From Desulfosporosinus sp. BRH_c37 (GTDB lineage Bacteria > Bacillota > Desulfitobacteriia > Desulfitobacteriales > Desulfitobacteriaceae): a DNA stretch of 64,000 bases. The notes under the pieces were generated by a model that saw nothing but the letters and a program-made list of their open reading frames with translations, had not been told where the DNA came from and made no database searches. This document shows, piece by piece, positions 44,077-54,444 of the stretch. Made by a program: the position numbers and the translations under genes. How positions within the stretch are numbered: position 1 is the stretch's first letter; the number at the start of each line of letters is the position of its first letter. The stretch is from the NCBI GenBank assembly GCA_001516045.1, contig LOEW01000239.1, forward strand, positions 1 through 64,000, written 5' to 3'.

Positions 44077-44114
44077 TTAACCCGAGGAGCTGATACATTA
44101 GTTCCTCGGGTTAA
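44077..44114. terminator. Terminator, copy of that after arsA
   Basis: Arms ttaacccgaggagct(N)agttcctcgggttaa; resembles 61863-61901. It was probably duplicated with the arsA fragment and now may end the MCP gene on the opposite strand. Confidence 0.75.
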
Positions 44115-44149
44115 TCGTGTTTCCGCACACTGTTGTATAGAAGAGCATG

Positions 44150-45859
44150 CTAAAGTTTAAAGGTCGAAACGTTGTGTTGAAGATTCTTAGCTAGTGTATC
44201 AAGAGTCTCTGCGGAAGTGAATAAAGAGGCAGATGTGGCATTTTGTTCTTCTGCCGCAGCCGCGGCTGTTTGCGTGCCTGTTGAGATGCTTTCAGCTTCT
44301 TTTACGATTTTCTTGGTACTAGTTCGCATGTTTTGCCCTTCCTCCTGAATCTGATGAACTGAGGATTCAATCCCCTGGGCTAAGACCGCACTTTCTTCTA
44401 CAGATGCACGAATGGTCTCAAATTGGGTAAAGATTTCTCTTAAGTACGTCCCACCTTGATTGACGCTCTGTACACTTGCCTCCATCTCCAAATGCGCCTT
44501 TTGCGATGCTTGCTGCATTTCCTGAACACGGGCCGCGATGTCGCCAAGGCTATGTTGAACCTGTTCGGCTAATTTGCGTACTTCTTCAGCCACCACGGCA
44601 AATCCGCGGCCGTGTTCGCCTGCCCGCGCTGCTTCAATGGCCGCATTTAAAGCCAACAGGTTCGTTTGTTGGGCAATATCATTAATAATCTCAACCGTCT
44701 GGGCAATACGCTCAGATTTATCGTCTACTTGTCCAATAACTTCACTGAGATTAGTCACTTGTAATTCAATGGCTTCCATTTGTGTGACGACGTTTTGTAG
44801 AGATTCGCTTCCTGCTTTGGATAAGTTTGCTGAACGTTTGGAGGAGTGACTGACTTGTTCTGCTTGAGCTGCAGCTTGGCTCATTTCCTCGACCACCCGT
44901 CGCATCCGTTCCTGGTTTTCAGCCATGTGTTTTAATTGAAGCTGGGTATCCTCGGCAATGGTGCTTGTGGAGGCTGCCACTTGTTCAGCCGCCATCGCGG
45001 ACTGTTCGGCTCCAAGACGAATCTGTTCGGCCGTACTTGTAAGTTGCTCTCCCGATTCACTGACACTTCCGATCGTTGTACGTAACGATTGTATCATCCC
45101 GCGAAAGGCCTGTTGAATCTCTTCTCCCTCGCGGTTCCAGGGTTTCCAGGGGGCCTGTTTTCTTTGGGTTATATCACCTGCGGAGATTTTATTGGCTGTA
45201 AGTATAAGAGAACTCAACATTTTCGTTAGCGCTCGGCTCAGGAAGATTCCGATCAAGACGCTGCCTAGGACATCGAACACCACGAGAACACTGGAGATCC
45301 TTGAGTGAATTTGGAAAATGGCTTGGGATTCGATTTGACTGCTGGAATTGATACGGTCTATTTTCTTGTTTACCAATTGTTCCAGAATATCGTTGGCGGC
45401 TTGGTTACGTGCTCCTGCATTTCCATTGCGAGTCGAGGCATCTCCGTTGGCTATTATAGTCTGTACGGTTTTAGATGAGGAATCGCTGTAGGTTGTCCAG
45501 GAAGTTTTGAACTCCTGCCATAACTTCTCTTCATCCGGGGTACGGAACGTTGTGTCGAAGGAGGAAATAAGCTTATTAACCGTATTCCTTTCTTCAATGA
45601 CTTTCTCAGCATCTTGCTGACGTTCTTCCGGAGTTTGGACAGTTAGAATTTGCAGTACGCTGGAACGATAGGTTTGCAAATGATAGCGCAGATCGGAGAG
45701 AGTATTCAGCGGCAGGATGTCCTGCTGTTGTATCCTTGTGATGTTATTCTGCATCTGAGACATTCCGAAAAGTCCAATTATGCCGACTACTCCTGCAGCT
45801 AAAGCTATGAGTACGATAAGGGCAGTTACCTGAGTTCCTAAACGCCACTTTTTCATCAC
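44150..45859 (-). CDS. Methyl-accepting chemotaxis protein
   Basis: A 569-residue chemoreceptor: TM1 (about 11-31), a four-helix-bundle-type sensor domain of about 150 residues, TM2 (about 187-207), HAMP (SAGDITQR region) and a long cytoplasmic signalling coiled coil with the hairpin tip [42 protein letters not shown]. Membrane-bound. The ligand is unknown. No chemotaxis genes are nearby, so it is an orphan receptor. Confidence 0.93.
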   Translation of the reverse strand: MMKKWRLGTQVTALIVLIALAAGVVGIIGLFGMSQMQNNITRIQQQDILPLNTLSDLRYHLQTYRSSVLQILTVQTPEERQQDAEKVIEERNTVNKLISSFDTTFRTPDEEKLWQEFKTSWTTYSDSSSKTVQTIIANGDASTRNGNAGARNQAANDILEQLVNKKIDRINSSSQIESQAIFQIHSRISSVLVVFDVLGSVLIGIFLSRALTKMLSSLILTANKISAGDITQRKQAPWKPWNREGEEIQQAFRGMIQSLRTTIGSVSESGEQLTSTAEQIRLGAEQSAMAAEQVAASTSTIAEDTQLQLKHMAENQERMRRVVEEMSQAAAQAEQVSHSSKRSANLSKAGSESLQNVVTQMEAIELQVTNLSEVIGQVDDKSERIAQTVEIINDIAQQTNLLALNAAIEAARAGEHGRGFAVVAEEVRKLAEQVQHSLGDIAARVQEMQQASQKAHLEMEASVQSVNQGGTYLREIFTQFETIRASVEESAVLAQGIESSVHQIQEEGQNMRTSTKKIVKEAESISTGTQTAAAAAEEQNATSASLFTSAETLDTLAKNLQHNVSTFKL

Positions 45860-46048
45860 TTGACACTCCTTTTAATCATTTTAGCGGTATCGTAGTGGAT
45901 TGCTGATTCGATCATTTCTGTTCAATCTCTCTATGAGATTTGTTCACATCCCTGCCAAGCTAATGTAACCTTTTGGTATATTAACCTTCCGCTTCATGAG
46001 ATGCTCTCGGCCTGTACCTGTGTTCAGCTTGATAATAATGTGTAAAAT

Positions 46049-46303
46049 TTACCGACCATTGTCTGCCCAGAGCAAACCTTGGTTTAGATCCATCTGAAAG
46101 GAAGAGAAAAAGAGGGCTGTATTTGGCTGACCATCTTGTCTCAGAGTTTGTTGAGCGTGCTCAAGGAGCCAGTCATGTATAGGACTCGGTGGATCAATGC
46201 GGGCTTGGAAGGGAGTGAGCGGGAACAAACTTATTTTAAGTAACTCACTAATTCCTGTCGCTATATGTGTGTCTATAAAAATCACCTCTTGTGTATTATT
46301 CAC
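46049..46303 (-). CDS. Small hypothetical protein
   Basis: An 84-residue open frame starting at GTG after CGGAG. No recognisable domain; the sequence has mixed charge and no membrane segment. Codon use looks ordinary. It may be genuine but support is limited to the ribosome site and length. Confidence 0.4.
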   Translation of the reverse strand: MNNTQEVIFIDTHIATGISELLKISLFPLTPFQARIDPPSPIHDWLLEHAQQTLRQDGQPNTALFFSSFQMDLNQGLLWADNGR

Positions 46304-46759
46304 TAATCTCCGACATGCCTAAAGGAAAGCCATTATCAGAACGGGCCCAAAGTTCTGAAACTCACGACCGTTATTGTTAGACCCACTTTGATAATTTTGC
46401 CGTCAAACGAGGAAAGAAGAAAAAGCAGCGAAAGAGGCCTTGCAGGGGCAAATCGCAGCCTAATATTATTTAGAATATTATAATATATACATAATCATTA
46501 TTGTACTCTTGAACTATATATTTGGCAAGAGAGGGAGAAACCCAAAGATATCTAAAAGATTGAGGTATTCATAGCCAAGATCTCTATTTGTTACGCCCAT
46601 CGTCTTTAAAACGGTAATATGATAGTATAATAATATTGATACATAGAGATAAGCAGCAAGAGAAACTCATCACCAAGCGATTATTCAGTCCATATGTTAA
46701 TTTCATCAATTGGATTACTGAAACAAGAGGTAGATTCTTAATAACGGGAGGTTAAGGTT
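46304..46759. other. Intergenic region, AT-rich promoter area
   Basis: No gene is seen. AT-rich partial dyads occur at about 46460-46500 (cctaatattatttagaat) and 46610-46640 (ggtaatatgatagtataa), probably promoter and operator for the gene at 46760. Confidence 0.5.
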
Positions 46760-47122
46760 ATGGTTCAAGTCGATGTGTTCGGAATCCGTGAAGAAGCTCC
46801 TGCCGGTGCGTGCAGTTGCGGCGGGGCTTGTGGCTCAGGGACGGAAAAGACCATGGGGGAAATGTATGAGGATTTAGCCCGGTTTTGTCAGGAAAGTGAT
46901 CTAGCGACTGACGTGCAATTGCAGTTTATCGATGTTCTTGAGGATGATCTAAAGGGCTACGATACCGCACATACAATGTTTAAAAATGGCTTTGCTTTAC
47001 CGCTGGTGGCAGTTAATGGGATTGTCCGTTTTTATGGCGGGATCAGTCACAGTAAGATCTATGATGAGGTTCGGAAGGATTGTGAATCACTCGAAGGGGC
47101 CTCAGTCCAACTCATGGGCTGA
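46760..47122 (+). CDS. Thioredoxin-fold protein with N-terminal Cys cluster
   Basis: A 120-residue protein with a strand VQVDVFGI, then ACSCGGACGSG (three cysteines), a helix, and the cis-proline type segment FALPLVAVNGIVRFYGGIS. This layout resembles ArsD and other small thioredoxin-fold metal-binding proteins, but the family is not certain. It is monocistronic with a terminator overlapping its end. A role in metal or metalloid thiol chemistry is suggested by its cysteines and its location before the CadA-type pump. Confidence 0.6.
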   Translation: MVQVDVFGIREEAPAGACSCGGACGSGTEKTMGEMYEDLARFCQESDLATDVQLQFIDVLEDDLKGYDTAHTMFKNGFALPLVAVNGIVRFYGGISHSKIYDEVRKDCESLEGASVQLMG

Positions 47123-47131
47123 GGCCCCTTT
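47093..47131 (+). terminator. Terminator overlapping the gene end
   Basis: Arms cactcgaaggggcctcag and ctgaggcccctttgagtg pair almost perfectly; the left arm is inside the coding sequence. Confidence 0.8.
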
Positions 47132-47304
47132 GAGTGAGATGCGGAGTTTACCCTGAAGTAAGACAACCTTTCCTTGGGAATTCGTCCAGCGCTGCTTTTC
47201 ATAGAATTGGCCTTAGGATAGGAGAGGTCATTAAGGCGTGAAATTGACTTAAAAATGAAGGTATAGAAGTTTTGATTGCAATTTCACGAAAGTCGTGTTA
47301 ATTT

Positions 47305-47335
47305 ACATATGAACAGTTAAACATATGAACATGAG
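47305..47335 (+). promoter_or_regulatory. Probable CadC-type operator
   Basis: Direct repeat catatgaac at 47307 and 47323 within AT-rich DNA, upstream of the pump gene. It could be bound by the repressor encoded at 49724. Confidence 0.5.
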
Positions 47336-47394
47336 TAGGGTAAATTATGCTTGGCATTTTAGATTTGATGTAGCAATTTTTTGGAGGGGAAGAG

Positions 47395-49599
47395 ATGACG
47401 GAACAACTATCTAAAGAAGAACAAGTGAAGTATCGTATTGAAGGGGAATTTTGTGCCAATTGTTCGGCCAAAATGGAGAGAATGCTGAGTGCAACAGAAG
47501 GAATAGGAGAGACAACGATCAACTATGCAACCAAGACGGTTTTCTTGCCTCCTTCGCGGGTCGTGCAGGCTCAGGATATTATGGAGAGGATTGAGGCGGG
47601 AGTTAAACTCGTTTCGATCCAAACGAAGCAAAAAGTAGCTACTCCGGATAATACTGCTGCTGTGGCTAAGGAGAATAAGTGGAGACTTACAAGGATTATG
47701 ATTGCGGGTGCGTTATTTGCGGTAGGTTTGGTATTTGAGTCGCGTTGGAAAAACAGTTCTTGGGCAATTCTTGAGTATTTGGTTTACTTAACGGCTTATT
47801 TTATAGTAGGCTACAAAGTTCTAGCCAAGGCTGTTCGCAACCTATTCAGGGGACAACTCTTTGATGAGAATTTTCTAATGTCTTTGGCAACCGTCGGGGC
47901 GATTGCCATTCATGCCTTGCCCGAAGCCGTTGCTGTCATGTTGTTCTACTCTGTGGGTGAATACTTAGAGGAGCGAGCGGTAAACCGTTCCCGTCATTCT
48001 ATTCAGGCTTTGCTAAATTTCCGTCCGGAGTATGCCAATCTAGTTCATCAGTTGGATGTGATCAAAGTTGATCCCGAAGAAGTGCAGGTTGGTCAGCAGA
48101 TTTTGGTTCGTCCAGGAGATAAGGTTCCTTTAGACGGCGAAATAGTGAATGGAAGTTCGTTTGTTGATACATCCGCTCTGACCGGGGAGTCCGTGCCGAG
48201 AAAAGTCCAAGTGGGGAATACCATTTTAGCCGGAATGATCAACACGACGGGGGTCTTGACGGTACGAGTTACGAAGGTGTTTGCTGAGTCATCCGTACAA
48301 AAGATTTTAGACTTGGTCGAGAACGCCAGTACCCACAAAGCAAGCACGGAAAAGTTTATTACAACTTTTGCTCGCTATTATACGCCTGCCGTTGTCGTGG
48401 CAGCTCTAGGAATTGCCTTAGTGCCTCCACTTTTGAGCGGCGGAGATTTTCAGGATTGGCTCTATAGAGCACTGACAATATTGGTCATTTCTTGTCCTTG
48501 CGCTCTGGTGATTTCTGTTCCCTTGGGCTATTTCGGGGGGATCGGAGGCGCTTCACGCCACGGTATCTTGATCAAAGGAGCGAACTATTTAGAAGCGTTG
48601 ACAGATTTACGCACCGTGGTGTTTGATAAGACAGGAACTCTGACGGAAGGGGTCTTTCAAGTTGTAGAAATCAGCCCGGCAAAAGGGTATACCAAGAAGG
48701 AACTTATAGAAATAGCAGCCAGAGCGGAAGCTCACTCTCCTCACCCTATTGCTAAATCAATTCGCGAGAAGTATGGGAAAGACTTGAAAGACAGTGATTT
48801 GACAGGCTTGCTAAGTTATGAGGAAGTAAGTGGACAAGGGATTCGAGCTATCTTTAATGGAAAGACCGTGTTAGTGGGTAAAGCTGAACTATTGGAGCAA
48901 ACCGGAATCTTAACTCCAAGACTTACGGTTGACAAGGGGTTAGGAACAGAGGTTTACATCTCCGTAAACGGAGACTATGCTGGGCAATTGATTATCTCTG
49001 ACCGAGTGAAGCCTGATTCCAGAGAAACGATCGTTGGCTTGAACCAGATGGGCTTGAAGACGGTTATGCTTACAGGGGATAACCCGGCGGTTGCCAAAGC
49101 AGTAGCGGAAGAACTGGCCTTAAGCGAATATTACTCTGATTTAATGCCAGAGGATAAGGTTTCTTGGCTGGAGACGCTTAGTCAAGCAAAAGGACAGGGT
49201 AAAGTGGCGTTTGTGGGCGATGGAATCAACGATGCTCCTGTTTTGACACGGGCGGATGTGGGGATCGCTATGGGCGGCTTAGGGTCAGATGCAGCGATTG
49301 AGGCTGCGGATGTCGTGATTATGGAAGATCAACCGGGCAAGCTCCTAGAGGCTATCCATATTGCTCGATACACAAAGAAGATTATTTGGCAAAATATTGG
49401 TTTTGCTTTGGGTGTAAAGTTACTGGTTATTTTGTTGGCAACCTTCGGACTGGCCAATATGTGGATGGCGATTTTCGCTGACGAAGGTGTCGCTTTGCTC
49501 GCGATTATGAACGCCATGCGGGTTAGGTGGTATAACAGCCCGAAAAATTCTCTTCCGGAAGCTTCGTTATCGCCAGTGTTTAAAGTGGCTGCACGCTAG
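47395..49599 (+). CDS. cadA: CadA/ZntA-type P1B heavy-metal ATPase
   Basis: A 734-residue P1B-ATPase. An N-terminal HMA-like domain has FCANCSAKMERML (CxxC). Then come TGES, the membrane metal site C367-P368-C369 (ISCPCALVISVP), the phosphorylation site DKTGTLT, the HP motif SPHPIAKS and GDGINDAPV. The last helix has ADEGVALLAIMNAMR, the DxG signature of Zn/Cd/Pb pumps. GGAGGGG precedes the ATG. Together with the CadC-like repressor it forms a cadmium/zinc efflux unit. The first 51 bases from the ribosome site are repeated at the left end of the window. Confidence 0.93.
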   Translation: MTEQLSKEEQVKYRIEGEFCANCSAKMERMLSATEGIGETTINYATKTVFLPPSRVVQAQDIMERIEAGVKLVSIQTKQKVATPDNTAAVAKENKWRLTRIMIAGALFAVGLVFESRWKNSSWAILEYLVYLTAYFIVGYKVLAKAVRNLFRGQLFDENFLMSLATVGAIAIHALPEAVAVMLFYSVGEYLEERAVNRSRHSIQALLNFRPEYANLVHQLDVIKVDPEEVQVGQQILVRPGDKVPLDGEIVNGSSFVDTSALTGESVPRKVQVGNTILAGMINTTGVLTVRVTKVFAESSVQKILDLVENASTHKASTEKFITTFARYYTPAVVVAALGIALVPPLLSGGDFQDWLYRALTILVISCPCALVISVPLGYFGGIGGASRHGILIKGANYLEALTDLRTVVFDKTGTLTEGVFQVVEISPAKGYTKKELIEIAARAEAHSPHPIAKSIREKYGKDLKDSDLTGLLSYEEVSGQGIRAIFNGKTVLVGKAELLEQTGILTPRLTVDKGLGTEVYISVNGDYAGQLIISDRVKPDSRETIVGLNQMGLKTVMLTGDNPAVAKAVAEELALSEYYSDLMPEDKVSWLETLSQAKGQGKVAFVGDGINDAPVLTRADVGIAMGGLGSDAAIEAADVVIMEDQPGKLLEAIHIARYTKKIIWQNIGFALGVKLLVILLATFGLANMWMAIFADEGVALLAIMNAMRVRWYNSPKNSLPEASLSPVFKVAAR

Positions 49600-49723
49600 T
49601 TTTCGTGCTGAATGGGCGCAATTTGCTGCCTAAAAGAGGGTGAGAAATTATCTTATAACCCGATTTTTGTGTTAGAATGAAAGTACAAGGGTTATTTATT
49701 TTTAAGTTCGGAGTGAAAGTAGT

Positions 49724-50128
49724 ATGATACTGAAAAAGCCAGAGGCTGATGCCGCTATCGATAAATCTGAAAATGTAGAGGACGCCGTGTGTGACTGCTT
49801 ATGCGTACATCATGAGGTGATTGATAAGTATGCAGACCAACTGATTACCCTTGACAGGGCGAATAGCTTGTCAGAGTTATTTAAGACGCTGGGTGACCCT
49901 ACGAGAATCAGAATTATGGATGCCCTGGCAAAATCGGAGTTCTGTGTTTGTGATCTGGCTGAATTATTAGGATTAAGCCAGTCTGCAACATCTCACCAAC
50001 TACGGGTGCTTCGGAACAATGATCTTGTCAAATACCGCCGGGAGGGGAAGATGGTCTACTATTCTGTGCATGACTCTCATGTCTCAGAACTCTATCGTCA
50101 GGGATTGGAGCATATTGACGAGGGTTAA
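49724..50128 (+). CDS. cadC: CadC/SmtB-like metal repressor
   Basis: A 134-residue ArsR/SmtB repressor. It has an N-terminal cysteine cluster (C23, C25, C27) followed by HH, a CVC pair at 74-76 (alpha-3N type site, as in CadC) and an alpha-5 site (D117, H119, H130). Thus both Cd/Pb-type and Zn-type sites are present. It lies 124 bases downstream of the cadA-type pump. A damaged copy of its last residues is at 13370. Confidence 0.88.
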   Translation: MILKKPEADAAIDKSENVEDAVCDCLCVHHEVIDKYADQLITLDRANSLSELFKTLGDPTRIRIMDALAKSEFCVCDLAELLGLSQSATSHQLRVLRNNDLVKYRREGKMVYYSVHDSHVSELYRQGLEHIDEG

Positions 50129-50162
50129 TTCGGTAACGCTCATAATCTATCACTAAATAATA

Positions 50163-50460
50163 AAGATCCAAGGTCATTTTATTATGACTTTGGATCTTTA
50201 TTATTTTGGCATATCGGAATGTAAAAGTTTCTATACAGGTGCCACATCCGGTTAAAGGATTCATGGTTATTCTCAGGGATTTTCGGCTAGGAGCAGCTAG
50301 ACTTAACTGGATTAATGATGTTGAGGAATCCCTTTGCCCCCAAGATTAAGAGAAAACTGGGCTTCGATGATATTTAACCCGGCAGCTAAATAGTAGACGA
50401 TCCCAGTGCTATGTAGAAAGGCAGTAACTTGGGAAGGGAAACCTTGGAGTCCATTCTCAT
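50163..50460. pseudogene. Terminator and fossil remnants (cfa end, MFS end)
   Basis: A strong hairpin (50163-50198) ends the cadC-like gene. Positions about 50230-50290 match the cfa 3' end, and about 50300-50460 match the DHA2 transporter 3' end in reverse. The set mirrors 13459-13740. An open frame at 50406-50600 crosses this and the promoter and is not a gene. Confidence 0.75.
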
Positions 50461-50520
50461 TTCTCATTTTAATGATAGTATTTGCATATTTACATATTTA
50501 TATATTAGGATATTATCATA

Positions 50521-50548
50521 TTGACATATATGGATATCTTAGTATAAT
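50521..50548 (+). promoter_or_regulatory. Promoter of arsR-permease operon (copy 2)
   Basis: TTGACA 50521-50526 and TATAAT 50543-50548, 16-base spacing, as in copy 1. Confidence 0.8.
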
Positions 50549-50614
50549 TAATAACATAAACCATTTGAGACTGATGAGGCAAGCGCGATACTGTGTTTAG
50601 AGGAGATGAACCAT

Positions 50615-50905
50615 TTGTTTAAAGAATTGCCAATGACTAGACTGGCTTTGGGTAATGATGAATGTAAAATCCGCCAGGAAGCTAAACGCTATAAGGCCTT
50701 GGGGGATGAAACACGCCTTAAAATGTTCCGGGTCTTAGAAAAAGGGGAACTATGTGTCTGCGAACTGATGGATCACTTTCAGATGAACCAATCCGTAGCT
50801 TCACGTAATCTCAAGGTTTTGGAAAATGCGGGCTTGGTGGAGGGACGCAGAAGGGGGAAATTCGTCTATTACTGTATAGCGGAAGAGAGGGCGGACGGAA
50901 TGTAA
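50615..50905 (+). CDS. arsR: ArsR-family repressor of permease operon (copy 2)
   Basis: A 96-residue near-identical copy of the repressor at 13917, with the same GELCVCELMDHFQ sensing region and DNA-binding helix. TTG at 50615 is used in place of GTG, nine bases from AGAGGAG. The difference at the start supports both copies being translated from this codon. Confidence 0.85.
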   Translation: MFKELPMTRLALGNDECKIRQEAKRYKALGDETRLKMFRVLEKGELCVCELMDHFQMNQSVASRNLKVLENAGLVEGRRRGKFVYYCIAEERADGM

Positions 50906-50941
50906 AGAAGGACACAAGCAAGACGCAAGAAGAACCTACTA

Positions 50942-51910
50942 ATGAGAGGACTGATTATTATGCTCCAAATGTTTGCTGATTATGTAGCTTACACACTATT
51001 TGGGCTTCTACCGAACAGCCACCTAGGTGCCGCTGTTGACTTTTTTATCTATGACACGATTAAGATTTTTTTAATGTTGGCCACGATCATCTTTTTGGTT
51101 TCACTGATCCGTAGCTTTTTCCCGCCTGAACGTACTAAGAAAATTTTAAGCCGTAAACGAGAATATATTGGGAATATTATGGCGGCCTTGCTAGGGATCG
51201 TGACCCCGTTTTGCTCCTGTTCAGCAGTGCCGGTTTTTATCGGCTTTGTAGAATCTGGGGTACCCTTGGGGGTTACCTTTTCCTTTCTTATCTCTTCGCC
51301 GATGGTAAACGAAGTGGCTTTGATCATGCTCTGGGGGATGTTTGGCTGGCAGATTGCAGCGATTTACATCGCTACTGGAATTACTGTCGCCATTATCGGG
51401 GGATTGGTGATAGGAAAACTTAAACTAGAACATCTGGTGGAAGGGTATGTATACGACATCAAAATGGGCGAAACTGAATTGGCGGCATTAACTTGGAGAG
51501 AACGGGTAGAATATGCTTGGGAATATGTTGTGGACATTCTGAAAAAGGTCTGGCCGTATGTCATTATTGGGATAGCCATCGGTGGCGCAATGCATGGCTA
51601 TGCACCTGCTGATTTCCTAGTCAAATATGCTGGAAAGGATAACCTGCTTGCTGTTCCATTGGCAGTGCTTATCGGAGTGCCACTCTATTCCAATGCAGCT
51701 GGGATCATTCCCATTGTCCATGTACTGATGGAAAAAGGGATGGCTTTAGGTACGGTTCTCGCCTTCATGATGGCCGTTACCGCTTTAAGTTTGCCGGAAA
51801 TGATTATTCTACGCAAAGTTTTAAAACCCAAACTGCTTGGCATTTTCGTGGGGATCATGACGGTGGCGATTATTTTTGTAGGGTATTTGTTTAATTGGAT
51901 ACTTGTTTAA
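50942..51910 (+). CDS. ArsP/YraQ-type permease (copy 2)
   Basis: A 322-residue permease nearly identical to 14248-15216, including TPFCSCSAVPVFIGFVESG. Almost all differences are silent or conservative, so both copies look under selection. The last residues differ slightly (NWILV against NGILA). ATG start. Confidence 0.82.
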   Translation: MRGLIIMLQMFADYVAYTLFGLLPNSHLGAAVDFFIYDTIKIFLMLATIIFLVSLIRSFFPPERTKKILSRKREYIGNIMAALLGIVTPFCSCSAVPVFIGFVESGVPLGVTFSFLISSPMVNEVALIMLWGMFGWQIAAIYIATGITVAIIGGLVIGKLKLEHLVEGYVYDIKMGETELAALTWRERVEYAWEYVVDILKKVWPYVIIGIAIGGAMHGYAPADFLVKYAGKDNLLAVPLAVLIGVPLYSNAAGIIPIVHVLMEKGMALGTVLAFMMAVTALSLPEMIILRKVLKPKLLGIFVGIMTVAIIFVGYLFNWILV

Positions 51911-52026
51911 CTTGAATTAGTCATATGGCTGATGTTCATCTGTGGTGCTATCGGTGATAGCCGAGGGTATAGCAATAGATAATTAATGCTGAATTGCTGA
52001 CAAAGATAAATAAGGAGTGAATTCTG

Positions 52027-52272
52027 ATGAACATTAAGATTTTGGGTTCTGGTTGTTCTAATTGCGCCAAGTTAGAAAAAGTTGTTCGAGAGGCCGTTGA
52101 TGATTTAGGTGTTGTCGTGGAGATCGAAAAAGTAATGGATGTGGCCGAGATTATCTCTTATGGGGTGATGAGTACTCCGGCTCTCGTTATTGATGAAGTG
52201 GTCAAGCTGGTGGGAAAAGTTCCTAACCGCGTGCGCGTGGTGGAGATATTAAAACAAGCTTTGCCTCAATAA
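52027..52272 (+). CDS. Small thioredoxin-like CxxC redox protein (copy 2)
   Basis: An 81-residue copy of the redox protein at 15289, with GCSNCAKLEK and MSTPALVIDE unchanged and six or seven substitutions elsewhere. Third gene of the copy 2 operon. Confidence 0.85.
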   Translation: MNIKILGSGCSNCAKLEKVVREAVDDLGVVVEIEKVMDVAEIISYGVMSTPALVIDEVVKLVGKVPNRVRVVEILKQALPQ

Positions 52273-52863
52273 GCGTTTTGCTCCCCTGAGATCTTATCGA
52301 TGATGGGGTTGTGTTTACAGGGGTGTAGGGAGCACCTCTAGTCCCTATTTTGGGGGTAGACCACATGAGATGGAAGGGGTGATTCTAGGTTGGAAAACGG
52401 GGTGGTGGCTTGTTTTTTACTGGAGATGAGGTCTCCTCAGGATGATAGTGCTGGTAGATAACAAAACGGGGCCGTAACAAAACTAAGTTTTGTTACAGCC
52501 CCGTTTTGTTCCGAGAATTTGTAGGATAGCAAGATCCCCATCGTGGCAAATAAATCGAAATTTTCATAAAATAGTTTGTCAACAAAATTTCCCACCTTTC
52601 GTTTTAGGATGAAAAATAGTTTAAATGCCTACTATATATACGTAAGTATTGCAGACCTCTTTATGAAAAAGATTACTGGTTAAATATTCCGAATGATTTT
52701 AAGAAAACAAAATTGACCCCTACTTTGAAAGTAGGAGCCATTAGCTGTTGGCCTTTATAAGGTGAGTCCCATCACCTGAAATAACTATGTACAGCAATTT
52801 TTAGTTTTAGTGCCGTTGTCAGAGTGTCAGAACTATTTTAGGATCATCAGGAACTTAACTAGA
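52273..52863. other. Gap with terminator and cfa upstream scar
   Basis: Positions 52461-52509 hold a strong terminator (20-base arms). Positions about 52566-52745 match 30349-30570, the first cfa codons and its upstream region, with small deletions. Positions 52746-52863 show nothing recognisable. No gene is present. Confidence 0.75.
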
Positions 52864-54285
52864 TTATTGAGGTTTAGGAATCCCTTTGCCCCCACGATTA
52901 AGGGAAAACAGGGCACCGATGATACTTAAGCCAGCAGCTAAATAGTAGACGATCCCAGTGCTATGCAAAAAAGCGGGAACATAGGCGAGGGAAACCTTGG
53001 AGTCCATGCTATGTTGGAAAATAGCAACGGAAAGGGTAATCCCTAAGACCATACCCAAGTTTTTAACCAGTTGGCTTATTCCAGAGGCTGCTCCTAGTTT
53101 ATTTTTAGGGACCACTCCCATAATACAGGAATTGTTCGGGGCTTGGAAAAGGCCCAAGGAGGCCCCCATGCCGAAGACGGCTAGAATCACTTGAATAACC
53201 GGAGTATTTTCACCGACGTTGGACAAGAGAACCAAGGCGAGGGCATTGAGAATCATACCACTGCTGGTTAATAAGGTGTAGCCGATTTTGTCAGAGAGCC
53301 GTCCGGCGAAGGCTGCCATAACCGCCATGCCAAGGGGAAAGGCCATCATAAACAGTCCAGCAAGTTGAGGCGTATACCCTAAGACTTTTTGATAGTAAAA
53401 GGGGAGGAGCACGGTACTGGAATACATGGTGATGAAGGAAATAAGGGCGGCAACAATCGATGTCCAGAAAATTCGCATTTTAAAGAGCTCAAAGTCTAGG
53501 ATGGGGTTAAGCGCTTTTCTTTCACGGATAACGATGGCGATAAGACTGATAATAAAAATTGTACTGCTGGTAAGAATCGTCGGGGATAACCAGCCAAAAT
53601 CATTGAGATTGGAGACGCCGTAGATGAAACTAACCATCCCTATGATGACGTAAAGGGCTCCCCAACTATCAAATTTCTTACTGGATCGTTCCTTGCCATG
53701 ATCAGCAGGAATGATATAGTGTGAGGCTAAGAAACCAGTGGTTGCCACAATTGTAATCAGAACAAAAATCATGCGCCAGCCCCAGAGACCAATCACGATC
53801 CCACCTAGCGAAGGCCCTGCCAGGCTGCCAATAGCTGCTACTGATCCAAGGAAACCAATGTTTTTCCCACGTTGCTCGGGGGGATAATTTTCTGTGGCAA
53901 TGGCTAAACCGTTGGCCATGATCATTGCCCCACCAACCCCCTGCAAAACTCGGGTAAGGATCAAGAGAAAGACATTATTGGTCAGAATACAGAGGAGTGA
54001 AAAAATGGCAACTAATGCGAACCCACCATTATAGATTCTTTTTCGTCCAAACATATCAGCTAATGTTCCAAAAATAAGGAGTAAGGCAGACATGGTCAGC
54101 AGATAAACGGAGGGCACCCATTGAATCATGGAAAGGCTGACATTGAATTCTGCTGCCATACGTGGCAGCCCGACATTAACGACTCCACCGTCAAACGTGG
54201 ACAGAAAGGCACCTGTAGCAACACAAGCTAAAACATAGGAACGTTTTTGTTTTGCTGCGGGTACGGTGGATATAGGAGTTGACAT
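52864..54285 (-). CDS. DHA2-family multidrug transporter (copy 2)
   Basis: A 473-residue transporter of the same size as 39620-41041 and highly similar, with the same motif A and motif C. Differences cluster in the loops near the N-terminus, around 200-260 and near the C-terminus. No DGC gene follows; a divergent fossil region lies downstream. GGGG-type ribosome site before the ATG at 54285. Confidence 0.9.
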   Translation of the reverse strand: MSTPISTVPAAKQKRSYVLACVATGAFLSTFDGGVVNVGLPRMAAEFNVSLSMIQWVPSVYLLTMSALLLIFGTLADMFGRKRIYNGGFALVAIFSLLCILTNNVFLLILTRVLQGVGGAMIMANGLAIATENYPPEQRGKNIGFLGSVAAIGSLAGPSLGGIVIGLWGWRMIFVLITIVATTGFLASHYIIPADHGKERSSKKFDSWGALYVIIGMVSFIYGVSNLNDFGWLSPTILTSSTIFIISLIAIVIRERKALNPILDFELFKMRIFWTSIVAALISFITMYSSTVLLPFYYQKVLGYTPQLAGLFMMAFPLGMAVMAAFAGRLSDKIGYTLLTSSGMILNALALVLLSNVGENTPVIQVILAVFGMGASLGLFQAPNNSCIMGVVPKNKLGAASGISQLVKNLGMVLGITLSVAIFQHSMDSKVSLAYVPAFLHSTGIVYYLAAGLSIIGALFSLNRGGKGIPKPQ

Positions 54286-54444
54286 ATTCTTAACCCCCTT
54301 AGTCAATACTGAGGACAGCTTGGACCACGGCATTCGTAACCTGTACACTTTTTTCGAGTTTAAGAACCCAGAATGACCGCTTTAACTTCAGCTCACTGAT
54401 CTGAAAAGCATGGGCTAATTCGGTCATTCTCGGGTTGGAAGGGT

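Noticed and set aside
50406-50600. 64-residue ORF as a gene
   Set aside because: It lies over the MFS fossil and the arsR promoter.
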